A stretch of DNA of 64,000 nt, from the NCBI RefSeq assembly GCF_003268775.1, contig NZ_QLSU01000004.1, forward strand, positions 1-64,000, read 5' to 3'. This DNA comes from Paraburkholderia unamae. GTDB lineage: Bacteria > Pseudomonadota > Gammaproteobacteria > Burkholderiales > Burkholderiaceae. Each line of letters opens with the position of its first letter. Positions within the stretch are counted from its first letter, which is position 1. The position numbers and the translations under genes are program-made. The notes beneath the pieces were generated by a model. The model had not been told where the DNA came from. It worked only from the letters and a program-made list of their open reading frames with translations, and searched no databases. This document shows positions 51,037-59,144 of the stretch, one piece after another.

Positions 51037-52239
51037 TCAAGCCTGTTCGGGCGAATGCTTGCCCGCCATGAAGCGCGAAAAGGCTTCCAGCTTCGAGGCC
51101 CCCGCGCCCGACGTGTGCTCGCACTCCGGGCACAGAAACTCAAAACCATCGTCCACTTCGGACAACTCCGGTTCCCCTTCATGGCAATTCGGGCAACGCG
51201 CCGGCAGCGCGACGTGGCCATCCACCACCGTCCCGAGACGCGTCAGTTCAGCATCGCCCAAACGTCCCTCCGCTGCGAGGGCGCACAACACAGCCGCAAC
51301 CGACGCATCGACGCCTTGTTGTCCGCGTAGCGTCGTTACCTGGCGAGTCAGGACATCGACTTCGTCGGAACGCTCGCGCAGCAGGACGTCGAGCCGGTCG
51401 GCGCGTGCCTTCGCCGTCGCCAGTTGCTGGATGAAATCGAATTCCTTCTTGCTCGCATCGCGCTGGGCCGACTGCCACGTCGACGACATCGAGCGCAATG
51501 AATCGAGCTCGACGAGCATCGGCCTGACGCGCCGCTCGGCCTCGGCCAGCGCATCCTTGATTTGCTGCGCATAGTGCTCGGTGCTCTTGCGCATCTCTTC
51601 ATGCAAGCCGTCGATTCGGTCGCGCAATCCGGCATTGGTCGTCTGCTCGGTTTCGACCCGCTTGCGCAGGGCTTCGTTTTCCGATTCGAGGCGTTGAAAC
51701 TGCACTTCGCGGTTGCCATGCTGTAGCGCGCCCTGCGCTGAACTGGCGGCGAGCTGGCTTTCGAGTTCACGCACCCGCTCGTAGGCCGCTTCGGTGCGGC
51801 TTTCGCTGCGTTGCAACATCTCATCGGTTGCGGCGCGCCGGGCTTCGGCGTCGCGGGCGGCTTGCTCGGCATCGCGTCGGCCAGCCTCGAATTCGGTGCG
51901 TTCGTCGTGCAAAGCGTCTCGCGCCAGCATTAGCGCTTCTTCGAATAGTGCGCCAAGCAACTCGCCGGCACGTTCTTCCAGTGCAGGCGGAATCGCGCCA
52001 ACACCAGCACGCGTTTTCGACGCGGTTCGGATGCGTTGCCAGAACAGCTCGATATCTTTGGGAATGTCGCTCGCACTGCCAGTCTGGGTCAGTTCGCGGA
52101 CAGCGGCCATCGAGGGTTTGATCTCGAAATCGAAGAACAGACGCTTGCAGGCATGGAGGGAGAGCTCCTGCCTACGCGCTCCGTTTTTGCGCAAATTCTC
52201 GAGTTCTTCGCGGATAACCTGGCGATCTTGGTCTCGCAT
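51037..52239 (-). CDS. KfrA-like coiled-coil DNA-binding protein with a C-terminal zinc ribbon
   Basis: 400 residues. The N-terminal domain (residues about 8-120) matches the plasmid KfrA DNA-binding domain (RREELENLRKNGARRQELSLHACKRLFFDFEIKPSMAAVRELTQTGSASDIPKDIELFWQRIR-like text). A long alpha-helical coiled coil covers about 130-310 (ESQLAASSAQGALQHGNREVQFQRLESENEALRKRVETE). The C-terminus has CPNC (349-352) and CPEC (370-373), a zinc ribbon that classical KfrA lacks. KfrA proteins repress their own gene and form filaments that aid plasmid segregation. It is divergent from the origin, with an inverted repeat 150 bp upstream. Confidence 0.8.
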   Translation of the reverse strand: MRDQDRQVIREELENLRKNGARRQELSLHACKRLFFDFEIKPSMAAVRELTQTGSASDIPKDIELFWQRIRTASKTRAGVGAIPPALEERAGELLGALFEEALMLARDALHDERTEFEAGRRDAEQAARDAEARRAATDEMLQRSESRTEAAYERVRELESQLAASSAQGALQHGNREVQFQRLESENEALRKRVETEQTTNAGLRDRIDGLHEEMRKSTEHYAQQIKDALAEAERRVRPMLVELDSLRSMSSTWQSAQRDASKKEFDFIQQLATAKARADRLDVLLRERSDEVDVLTRQVTTLRGQQGVDASVAAVLCALAAEGRLGDAELTRLGTVVDGHVALPARCPNCHEGEPELSEVDDGFEFLCPECEHTSGAGASKLEAFSRFMAGKHSPEQA

Positions 52240-52388
52240 GTTCGTCTTCTCGGCAGGGGAGTGGACGAATCATAACAAATTACGTTCTGTTTGCTACGTT
52301 TTTTAATGCCAGGAAGGTTTAGAGCGGAGAGAAGTGCTTTAAGCGGCGCTTTATTTCGATTGAAGCAGGCTTTAGTCGAGTGTCGGCG

Positions 52389-52412
52389 TGAAACAAATCG
52401 AACTTTGTTTCA
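52389..52412. promoter_or_regulatory. Inverted repeat upstream of the kfrA-like gene
   Basis: TGAAACAAA (52389-52397) and its exact complement TTTGTTTCA (52404-52412) around six bases; a further TTGTTTCA half lies at 52463-52470. Position and form suit the autoregulatory operator described for KfrA proteins. Confidence 0.55.
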
Positions 52413-52641
52413 TAAGCCATTGTAAACGCGGGAGATTTACCTCCGATTTTACTTCGATCCGTTGTTTCACGCGAGAGGTGAGAAGAATCAGAGCCGTAGG
52501 GGTTGGAGGAATTGTGGATATCTTGGAAAACTCGCAAGGAAGATCGTGCTTGAGAATACATAAAAGTAAACACCCTTGATACCCGTTAAAAACGTTAACG
52601 CCACGGCAAACCCTTATCCCGCGGGGCTTTCAGGCTGATCA

Positions 52642-53974
52642 GGTGAAGCTTTACGGGACCCTGGGTGAGACCTTGCGGGACAGTCGGGTGACGGGCTTCG
52701 GGATCGGGGGTGAGGCGGTACGGGAAAGGACGTGAGCGGATTCAGGGACAGGGAGATTGTTGACTTCGCGGCAAGGGTGAGCGAATACGGGAGTGAGCCG
52801 CCGTATGGGTCAAGAGGGACAGGGAGGTGTCGTGATGTTACGCGAAATGCAACGGTGAGCGGATTCGGGACCGGGAATTCGCGGTGTTTTTGGACGAAAT
52901 CGAGGGGCTGAAAAGCCTTGGGTGAGGAAAATCGGGAAAAAATGCGGATCGAAGGTGAAGTTTTTCGGGAGCCAAACGCAGAAATCGGGCGAAATGGGCG
53001 TTTCCGGAGCTCTGAGGTGAGGTTTTTCGGGAGTCGATGCACCCGTTGGCCGGGACGCTTGCCGGTCTCCGGCGCATTCGTCTGCCTCTCGAAGTGGCAA
53101 AGGTGAGGTTCTACGGGGGCTTGCGGCGTTGCGGCGAATCCGGGTGCTTGCTCTGCCTCGCAAAGCGCGAAGGTGAGGCTTTTCGGGAGGTATTTTGGGC
53201 TCTTTTTGGGCTTGAGGTGAGGAAATGCGGGAGAAAGTTGGTATTCACTGCGCCGGAAGCACCGAAATTCCGTGGGGGAGAAGCCGCAGACTCAATCGCT
53301 GGAATTCGCTGAGGTGAGCGTTTTCGGGGGCCGTTGTGCGGTGAGGACCCGTCGATGCGGAGCGCACTTCTTCATTTGAGGTGAGGTGATACGGGAGCAA
53401 AGCGCGGATTTGCCGAGCTGCCGACATGTGGATAAGTCTCGGAATCTATTGATTTTTTCATACGAGCAGCCGGAAGGTGAGGTTTTTCGGGAGTGATATT
53501 TGCGCTGCGCCGCGACGCCTGCTCAGCGCAAAAGGTGAGTTTTTTCAGGAGCATTGGTGCCCTGAATGTCGGTAGGACGGCCTTTCCATCCTTGCCGGAA
53601 GGCACCGCCAGTTAAACCATAGGTGAGAATTTACGGGACGCTTCGCATGGCTGCGGACGGCGAATGCAGAACTCAACGCCGCCGAAGGTCATTTTGTTGA
53701 GCGCTTGCCGGGGGAAAACGGGCTTCCCGGCACTCAGCGAGGCACTTTCAGGGGCCATTTCGTTATGTCTCTCATCTGGACTGCTTTCGTTGTGGAGCTT
53801 GGCCAACGCCGGCGGGATTTTCCACCCAACAGGTGAAAATATTTAAGGTGAGCCGTTACGGGAGCAAACGGCGACCGTTGGCGCAAGGGCGAAAACGCGG
53901 GCTCGGGCCGGATCGTAGAATACGCAAAGCGCCCCGCCGGACGGGCGTCTGGCGGAAGGTGAGGTGATACGGGA
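52642..53974 (+). repeat. Iteron array: nineteen 17-bp direct repeats, GGTGAG-N6-CGGGA
   Basis: Copies start at 52642, 52664, 52687, 52709, 52776, 52854, 52921, 52954, 53016, 53102, 53172, 53216, 53313, 53380, 53476, 53534, 53622, 53847 and 53958, all on the plus strand, with weaker relatives at 52731 and 52795. A typical copy is GGTGAGGTTTTTCGGGA (53016 and 53476 identical). The first four lie 22-23 bp apart, about two helical turns; later ones are irregular (34-225 bp). These are the expected binding sites of the RepA initiator encoded next. Confidence 0.9.
53427..53435 (-). promoter_or_regulatory. DnaA box inside the iteron array
   Basis: TGTGGATAA, i.e. TTATCCACA on the minus strand, a perfect consensus DnaA box, between iterons 53380 and 53476 and next to a short AT-rich run (ATTGATTTTTTCAT). 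Confidence 0.75.
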
Positions 53975-54009
53975 GTGCGTCGCGGTGAGTTGCACACATA
54001 ATGGGCGCA

Positions 54010-54051
54010 TCACCGGCAATGGTGAGAGACGCCCTATAGACGCCTATCACC
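54010..54051. promoter_or_regulatory. Inverted iteron half-sites at the repA promoter (probable autorepression operator)
   Basis: TCACC (54010-54014) faces GGTGA (54021-54025), and GGTGAGAGACG (54021-54031) faces CGCCTATCACC (54041-54051) with three mismatches. In Rep_3 systems, initiator monomers bind direct iterons and dimers bind such inverted half-iterons at the rep promoter. It ends 43 bp before repA. Confidence 0.5.
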
Positions 54052-54094
54052 ACAGACGGTATCCTTTCGCGAAATTCCTTCCTCGACCCGACGC

Positions 54095-55453
54095 ATGGCC
54101 ACGAAGCGCGTGAAAAAGACCGATGTGGTAAGCCCCAGTTCGGCGGAATTGCGCAAGGCCGTCGAGGCGATCGCGATCCAGCCGAAAAGCGGCAAGATCA
54201 CCCTGCTGACCCGCAAGCTGTTCAACGTGCTGCTGGCCGTCGCGCAGCAGGCCGACGAGTCCGGCGACACTTACCGTGCGCTGCTTTCGGACATCGTCGC
54301 CAACTCGGCGTTCGATTCCAATGATACGGCGCTCGTGAAAGAGCACTTGCGCCGCATGGTGTCGGTGCAGGTCGAATGGAGCCAGGGGACCTCCAGCCAG
54401 AAGCCCGGACGCAAGTGGGGTATCTCCACGCTGATCGCGGACGCGGAAATTCTCGAGGACCCGCAGACCCGGCGCGTCTGGGTGGAATTCTCGTTCGCAC
54501 CGAAAATCAAGAAGAAGCTGCTGGACCCGGTCCAGTACGCCCGCCTGAGCCTGCAATTCCAGAGCCAGTTGCGCAGTAGCGCCGGCCTCGCGCTCTACGA
54601 GATTTGCGTACGCTATCTCACTAACCCCAGCCATCTCACGATGCGTGAGACCTGGGAATGGTGGCGCCCGATCCTCTCCGGCACGCCGGATACCGAAGCC
54701 GGCGATGAAGCCAAGCGCGAGTACAAGTATTTCAAGCGCGATTATCTGCGACCGGCAATCGCCGAAGTCAACGCGGTCACGAATATCTTCGTCGAATTGA
54801 TCGAGCATCGCGAAGGACGGCGCGTCGCCGAAATCCAGTTTCGCGTAACCGAGCGCAAGCAACCGATGCTTGCGCTCGATGAACATCCGAACGTGTTCGA
54901 CAGCACGCTCGTCGATCGCATGGTGAAGATCGGCATTCCGCTCAAGGAAGCGCAATCGCTGTATGCCGATAGCGAGGAAAATCGCATTCGCGCCGCGCTG
55001 CAATTGACCGAGCAGCGTCTGCGCAGCACGAGCCTGCCGCCGGTGCGCAGCGCCGCGGCGCTATTCAAGGATGCGTTGAAGAAGGGTTATGCGCCGCCGG
55101 TCGAAACCCCGGCGGGCGCGACACCTGCCGTTGGCCGCAGCGCAGCGGCGGCGGTGACGGCAGACGATCCGAAGGCGCGCTTGCTCGACGAATACTCGGC
55201 TTATCGCCGCAAGGAAGCGCGCGCACTCTACGAGGAGCAGGGCGAGATGGAGCGTGAACTTGCGCGCCAGTCCTTCGAAGAGGATGAATTGCCGGTGCTC
55301 GGCGCGCATCTGCGGGATGACTGGCGTCGCCGCGGGCTGGACTCGAAGCTGGCTGACTCGGCGTTTTTCGACTGGCTTGCCCGCAAGACCTGGGGCGAAC
55401 CGACCGACGGCGACCTGCTGGCGTTCACGCTGAGCCAGTCGCGCGCCGCCTGA
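54095..55453 (+). CDS. repA: RepA replication initiator (Rep_3/winged-helix type)
   Basis: 452 residues. Residues about 15-255 match the two winged-helix domains of iteron-binding initiators: KITLLTRKLFNVLLAVAQQADESGDTYRALLSDIV, SFAPKIKKKLLDPVQYARLSLQFQSQLRSSAGLALYEICVRYLTNPSHLTMRETWEWWRPILSG and REYKYFKRDYLRPAIAEVNAVTNIFVELIEHREGRRVAEIQFRV. The rest is a long C-terminal extension with a helical segment (LLDEYSAYRRKEARALYEEQGEMERELARQSFEED) typical of Burkholderia secondary-chromosome initiators. No strong ribosome site precedes ATG 54095, as often in tightly limited rep genes. The iteron array directly upstream is its expected target. Convergent with parB. Confidence 0.92.
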   Translation: MATKRVKKTDVVSPSSAELRKAVEAIAIQPKSGKITLLTRKLFNVLLAVAQQADESGDTYRALLSDIVANSAFDSNDTALVKEHLRRMVSVQVEWSQGTSSQKPGRKWGISTLIADAEILEDPQTRRVWVEFSFAPKIKKKLLDPVQYARLSLQFQSQLRSSAGLALYEICVRYLTNPSHLTMRETWEWWRPILSGTPDTEAGDEAKREYKYFKRDYLRPAIAEVNAVTNIFVELIEHREGRRVAEIQFRVTERKQPMLALDEHPNVFDSTLVDRMVKIGIPLKEAQSLYADSEENRIRAALQLTEQRLRSTSLPPVRSAAALFKDALKKGYAPPVETPAGATPAVGRSAAAAVTADDPKARLLDEYSAYRRKEARALYEEQGEMERELARQSFEEDELPVLGAHLRDDWRRRGLDSKLADSAFFDWLARKTWGEPTDGDLLAFTLSQSRAA

Positions 55454-55495
55454 TCCAGACGGTGTTTTCCCGGTTCCGTGCAATGCGGGCCGGTG

Positions 55496-55552
55496 GCGTC
55501 AGGCTGGTTGCCAGCCGCCAACTGCATTGGCTACGGTGGCAACCGCTGACGC
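55496..55552. terminator. Large imperfect hairpin between convergent repA and parB
   Basis: Nested arms GCGTCAG (55496-55502) with CTGACGC (55546-55552), and GGTTGCCA (55506-55513) with TGGCAACC (55537-55544). No T tract, so it may act as a processing or Rho-assisted stop. Confidence 0.55.
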
Positions 55553-55562
55553 ACTTTCAAAC

Positions 55563-56630
55563 TTATTTCGTTTTCAGAATCTGTTCGATCTGTTGAAGGA
55601 TAGCATCGCGTCGATCCTTGGAGAGGCCTTTCAGGCGCAGTTCGAGCCGGTCGTCGCCGTATGACTTGAGGTCGCCAACGGCCACGCCATCCAGTTTGAT
55701 CTCCAGTCTTTGCGCGTAGCGTTGCCGGCCTGCCGGCTTCGGACTTTCCTGCGGACTCGCCCGGCCTTTCACGATATCCGCGACCTGCCGCGTGCTGAGA
55801 TCGTCCGAGACGATGCGGTTGATGAGACGCAGCGTGGCGTCGGTGCCGCGTGCGCCGTGATAGCGGCCGACCTGATACGCCATGTTCGAGCCGAACCGGT
55901 CTGAGCGTGCCACCATCTCCTGCATCACCAACTCCGGCAGTTTCCCGATCGACAGCGCAACCGCCACCGTCGATTCGTCGAGGCCGAGATGATCGGCAAG
56001 TTCACGCTGGCTTTGGAAGTGCTTTTCGTCGATGAATCGCTTCCACACCACCGCATTGTCGAAGACGGTTTGCGAGTCGCGCTGCACGTTCAGATCGTAG
56101 CCGAGCTTGTAGCTCTGAATCCCGATCGGCAGATCGACGACGATCGCCTTCACGACTTCCTTGTTCGCTTCCTTCAGCGCGCGTACGCGGCGGCCGCCGT
56201 CGCTCACGTAGTAGCTGCCGGGCGTCGCGTAATCGGGAATCACGTGAATGGCCTGCTGCTGCCCTTGCTTCGCGAGATTGACCGCGAGCTCCGCAATCGA
56301 CGCCTTCAGATAGAAGTGACGCGGATTGAAGGGGCTCGGCTTGATGTCCTTGAGCGGCAACTCGATGATCTGCCCCGGACGGTAGCCGTGCGCGATGCGC
56401 CACGCGCGATATTGCGCCGACTCGTTTTCGACAGCGGGTGCGGCTTCCAGAGCAGGCTCGGCAATCGGCTCAATGACAGGCTGGCTCGAACGTCCGGCCA
56501 CGTCGGGCGCTTTCGGCTTGTCCTGGACCAGTCCGTCGATGGCGTTGAGGCGGTCAAGCGCAGTACGCTTTTCGCTGCTCGTCGTATCAGGGCGAGCCTG
56601 AAAGCCTTTGGCGAATTGGGAGGGTTTCAT
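55563..56630 (-). CDS. parB: ParB centromere-binding protein
   Basis: 355 residues. The N-terminal linker is followed by the ParB/Srx CTPase domain (IIELPLKDIKPSPFNPRHFYLKASIAELAVNLAKQGQQQAIHVIP, then SDGGRRVRALKEANKEVVKAIVVDL, the GERR-like CTP motif) and the parS-reading HTH (FQSQRELADHLGLDESTVAVALSIGKLPELVMQEMVARSD). A dimerisation tail ends ...LKGLSKDRRDAILQQIEQILKTK. It spreads from the parS sites noted here and works with ParA to segregate the replicon. Its gene follows parA, with a parS site in the 24-bp gap. Confidence 0.95.
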   Translation of the reverse strand: MKPSQFAKGFQARPDTTSSEKRTALDRLNAIDGLVQDKPKAPDVAGRSSQPVIEPIAEPALEAAPAVENESAQYRAWRIAHGYRPGQIIELPLKDIKPSPFNPRHFYLKASIAELAVNLAKQGQQQAIHVIPDYATPGSYYVSDGGRRVRALKEANKEVVKAIVVDLPIGIQSYKLGYDLNVQRDSQTVFDNAVVWKRFIDEKHFQSQRELADHLGLDESTVAVALSIGKLPELVMQEMVARSDRFGSNMAYQVGRYHGARGTDATLRLINRIVSDDLSTRQVADIVKGRASPQESPKPAGRQRYAQRLEIKLDGVAVGDLKSYGDDRLELRLKGLSKDRRDAILQQIEQILKTK

Positions 56631-56638
56631 TCAGGGTC

Positions 56639-56654
56639 CTTTATGCGCATAAAG
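56639..56654. promoter_or_regulatory. parS site between parA and parB
   Basis: CTTTATGCGCATAAAG, a perfect 16-bp palindrome that differs from the reported Burkholderia cenocepacia chromosome 2 parS (GTTTATGCGCATAAAC) only in its outer base pair. Confidence 0.9.
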
Positions 56655-57317
56655 TCAGGGGAGCATCGCCGCGATTTCGTCGGCGCATGCGCGCACTTCC
56701 AATGCGGCGAGGCGTGCGCCGCGGTCGTTCATTTGTAGAACTGTCTGGCCAAGCGCCATGGCCTGCTTGTACGCCTCACGTGTGGGAATCTGGGTTTTGA
56801 GCAACGGAAAGCCGAGTTCTTCGAGCGCGCGTTTCAACTCGCGTGTCAGCATGCGCTTTTCTTCGGTCTTGTTCAGCAGGAACACCGCGCGCAGATCTTC
56901 GTTCATCACCTGCGCCTGCTGGATCAGTTTGACCAGCCCGACGCTCGACCAGTAATCGGCCGGAGACGATGACGTGGGAATCACGGCGACGGTGGCAGCC
57001 AGCAGTACGACGCCAGACACCTTCTCCGTGATCGACGGTGGGCAGTCGACAACGATGATGTCGTAGTCATTGATGAACTTTTTGATTTCACGATGGATCT
57101 GTCCACCGGCTTCGGAGAGGTTGACCACCGGGAACGGGATGCCGGTTTCGCCGTCGGCGGATGCGCTGGCCCAGTGAACCAGCGTATTTTGGCCGTCGGC
57201 GTCCACGACGAGAACCCGCTTCCCTCTCTCGTGAAATGCCGCGCCGAGATGCATCGCGATCGTGCTCTTGCCGACCCCGCCCTTCTGCTGCGTGACTGCG
57301 ATTATCTCTGCTGCCAA
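56655..57317 (-). CDS. parA: ParA partition ATPase
   Basis: 220 residues, a short ParA (no N-terminal HTH). It starts with TTG at 57317 behind AAGGAG. Deviant Walker A QQKGGVGKSTIA (residues 10-21), Walker A' and B regions (RVLVVDADGQNTLVHWA; YDIIVVDCPPSI). It forms a nucleoid-bound ATP gradient that moves ParB-parS complexes. Short ParAs of this type, without operator-binding HTH, usually leave autoregulation to ParB, and two parS sites lie upstream of this gene. Confidence 0.93.
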   Translation of the reverse strand: MAAEIIAVTQQKGGVGKSTIAMHLGAAFHERGKRVLVVDADGQNTLVHWASASADGETGIPFPVVNLSEAGGQIHREIKKFINDYDIIVVDCPPSITEKVSGVVLLAATVAVIPTSSSPADYWSSVGLVKLIQQAQVMNEDLRAVFLLNKTEEKRMLTRELKRALEELGFPLLKTQIPTREAYKQAMALGQTVLQMNDRGARLAALEVRACADEIAAMLP

Positions 57318-57420
57318 TTGGTATTCTCCTTTTTGCTATTAGCTTGGGATTTTACCTGGACTGTTTTTCAATTCAATGATTTTTGGAGTATTTCTCAGTC
57401 GAATTGGCCATTCGGACAAG

Positions 57421-57436
57421 GTTTATGCGCATAAAG
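57421..57436. promoter_or_regulatory. parS site upstream of parA (proximal)
   Basis: GTTTATGCGCATAAAG, 104 bp upstream of the parA start. Left half identical to the reported chromosome 2 parS of B. cenocepacia; the last base differs. Confidence 0.9.
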
Positions 57437-57553
57437 CTCGGGAGGAGGCTCTGTAGCACGGGTGATGCAAGCCGCGGCACCATAAACCAAAACACCGCCA
57501 GCCAAAGCCGTTGGCTCCCGACGCAGCGTGAGAGTGCGGCACCTCCCCCACCA

Positions 57554-57569
57554 CTTTATGCGCATAAAG
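57554..57569. promoter_or_regulatory. parS site upstream of parA (distal)
   Basis: CTTTATGCGCATAAAG, identical to the parS between parA and parB, 133 bp from the proximal site. The 480 bp from parA to arsC hold these two sites and, near parA, an AT-rich promoter-like stretch, but no gene I can support. Confidence 0.9.
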
Positions 57570-57796
57570 TCCCATCGCCGGGATCGAGTGATCTCGAGCG
57601 CTCCAGCGACCAGGCAGAGAACTCGGATCGCGAACGCAAACCACGCACGAGCCCGAGACCGACTCCAGCGTCTCACGGCAGGTGAACTCGCCCGACCCAC
57701 CAGTTTCATCCTCCACCAGCGCGCCCGGTAAAATCGCAGATCCTCACCGGCTCTTGCAAAGGCCGCCCGCCACTTCCCTCTCGTCTGCCACCAACC

Positions 57797-58150
57797 ATGA
57801 TCACGATCTACCACAACCCCCGTTGCTCCAAATCCCGCGCCGCTTGCGACCTGGTGTCGAATGCCAAGGCGACCGAGCCTGTCGAGGTGATCGAGTATCT
57901 AAAGCAACCGCTCACGGTCGAGCAACTCAAGGGCCTGCATGCGATGCTCGGCGGCCCGCTGCTCGACATGGTGCGAACGGGGGAGTCCGAATACGCGGAA
58001 CTGGGCCTCGACGCGCCAGGTGTCACAGATAATCAGCTCTACGAAGCAATTGCGAGTCACCCGATTCTCTTGCAGCGACCCATCGTCGTGCGTAACGGTC
58101 GCGCCGTGATTGGTCGTCCGACCGAGAATCTCGCGGTGCTGTTCGAGTGA
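57797..58150 (+). CDS. arsC: ArsC-family arsenate reductase (glutaredoxin-coupled)
   Basis: 117 residues of the ArsC/YfgD type. MITIYHNPRCSKSR carries the catalytic cysteine at residue 10 within the anion-binding loop; RPIVVRNGRAVIGRP provides the conserved arginine near residue 94. It reduces arsenate with glutathione and glutaredoxin. No other ars genes are near, as is frequent for YfgD-like members whose physiological substrate may differ. Confidence 0.9.
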   Translation: MITIYHNPRCSKSRAACDLVSNAKATEPVEVIEYLKQPLTVEQLKGLHAMLGGPLLDMVRTGESEYAELGLDAPGVTDNQLYEAIASHPILLQRPIVVRNGRAVIGRPTENLAVLFE

Positions 58151-58363
58151 AGCCGTAGTGTGAAAACGATTACGAGAGCCAGTCGGCCGTATAGCCGACT
58201 TCTCGTACGGTGACGTTCGCGCGTTGACACTGATCCGTGCAAATCATCGAAGGTGGCCGCGCGCGGGCTGCCCTCCCCCACCGCGTGCGCACGAAAGTTG
58301 CAGCTTTGCTAACCTGCCGACGAATCCCACGCGAGGCCCGGCCCCATCGGCTATTCAGGTAAG

Positions 58364-58424
58364 TTGTCCACAACCTTCTCAACAAAAAATGTGGATAAAT
58401 TCGCGCAATGCCAGGTTATCCACA
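58364..58424. promoter_or_regulatory. Cluster of three DnaA boxes
   Basis: TTGTCCACA (58364-58372, one base from consensus), TGTGGATAA (58390-58398, perfect, minus) and TTATCCACA (58416-58424, perfect, plus), spaced 26 bp apart, with an A/T-rich run (CTCAACAAAAAATG) between the first two. It lies upstream of the FMN reductase gene in a 380-bp gap that otherwise looks empty. Confidence 0.8.
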
Positions 58425-58531
58425 GCGCGGTCTCATCACCTTCCGCACGCCTCGCCATCATCGGAATCCACTCACGCCTATGATGGCGTTTCCTTCTACT
58501 GCGCTTCATGCGCGCCTCCAGGGACACAGCA

Positions 58532-59086
58532 ATGGCCTACAAAATCGCGGTTGTGGTCGGCAGTCTGCGCAAGGATTCCTTCAACCGGCAACTCGCGCAC
58601 GCCGTGACGTCGCTGGCGCCGGCCGATTTCACGTTCGACTATCTCGACATCGGCGTGCTGCCGCTCTACAGCCAGGAGTACGACGCCGACTACCCTGAGG
58701 CGGCCCGCCGGTTCAAGCAGCAGATCGAAGCCGCCGACGCATTGCTCTTCGTCACGCCCGAATACAACCGCTCGATTCCGGGCGTGCTGAAGAACGCGAT
58801 CGACTGGGGTTCGCGGCCGTGGGGTACGAATTCGTGGGGCGGTAAGCCGGGCGCCGTGCTTGGCACCTCGCCCGGCGCGATCGGCACGGCGCTTTCGCAG
58901 CAGCATCTGCGCAATGTGCTCGCGTATCTCGATGTTGCCCTGCTCGGCCAGCCCGAGATGTTCATCAAGCACGACGTGAGTCGCATCAACGAGAAGGGTG
59001 AGATCGTCAGCGACGACACGCGCAAGTTCCTGCAAACCTTCGTCGATGCCTACGCAGCCTGGGTCAAGCGCCAGCTCGGACGCTGA
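58532..59086 (+). CDS. NADPH-dependent FMN reductase (ChrR/YieF-like quinone reductase)
   Basis: 184 residues from ATG 58532 (AGGGACAC upstream). Flavodoxin-like fold with VVGSLRKDSFNRQLA (FMN phosphate loop) and LLFVTPEYNRSIPGVLKNAIDWGSRP (family hallmark), then GKPGAVLGTSPGAIGTALSQQHLRNVLAYLD. Family members reduce quinones and chromate by two electrons and protect from redox stress. The DnaA cluster just upstream could make its transcription sensitive to DnaA level. Confidence 0.9.
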   Translation: MAYKIAVVVGSLRKDSFNRQLAHAVTSLAPADFTFDYLDIGVLPLYSQEYDADYPEAARRFKQQIEAADALLFVTPEYNRSIPGVLKNAIDWGSRPWGTNSWGGKPGAVLGTSPGAIGTALSQQHLRNVLAYLDVALLGQPEMFIKHDVSRINEKGEIVSDDTRKFLQTFVDAYAAWVKRQLGR

Positions 59087-59144
59087 GGTCCGGGCCGCGC
59101 GCGTGACGCCTTGAGGACGCCTTGAGGCGCCTTAAGGCCGGCGC

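Larger units (their letters stand above)
52240..54094. other. Replication origin region of a secondary chromosome or chromid
   Basis: A gene-free 1.85 kb between kfrA-like and repA. From the left it holds an AT-richer stretch (about 52250-52600, a candidate unwinding element with TGTGGATAT at 52513-52521), then a dense iteron array (52642-53974) with a perfect DnaA box, and last an inverted-iteron operator at the repA promoter. Short open frames across it are all interrupted by or made of iterons, and I count none as genes. Confidence 0.8.

Noticed and set aside
52387..52472. Chromosome 1-type parS (TGTTTCACGTGAAACA)
   Set aside because: Only separated halves are present; no full palindrome.
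52642..53974. Regular short repeats considered as a CRISPR array
   Set aside because: Repeats are 17 bp, spacing runs from 22 to over 200 bp, the spacers vary in length, and a rep gene follows. They are iterons.
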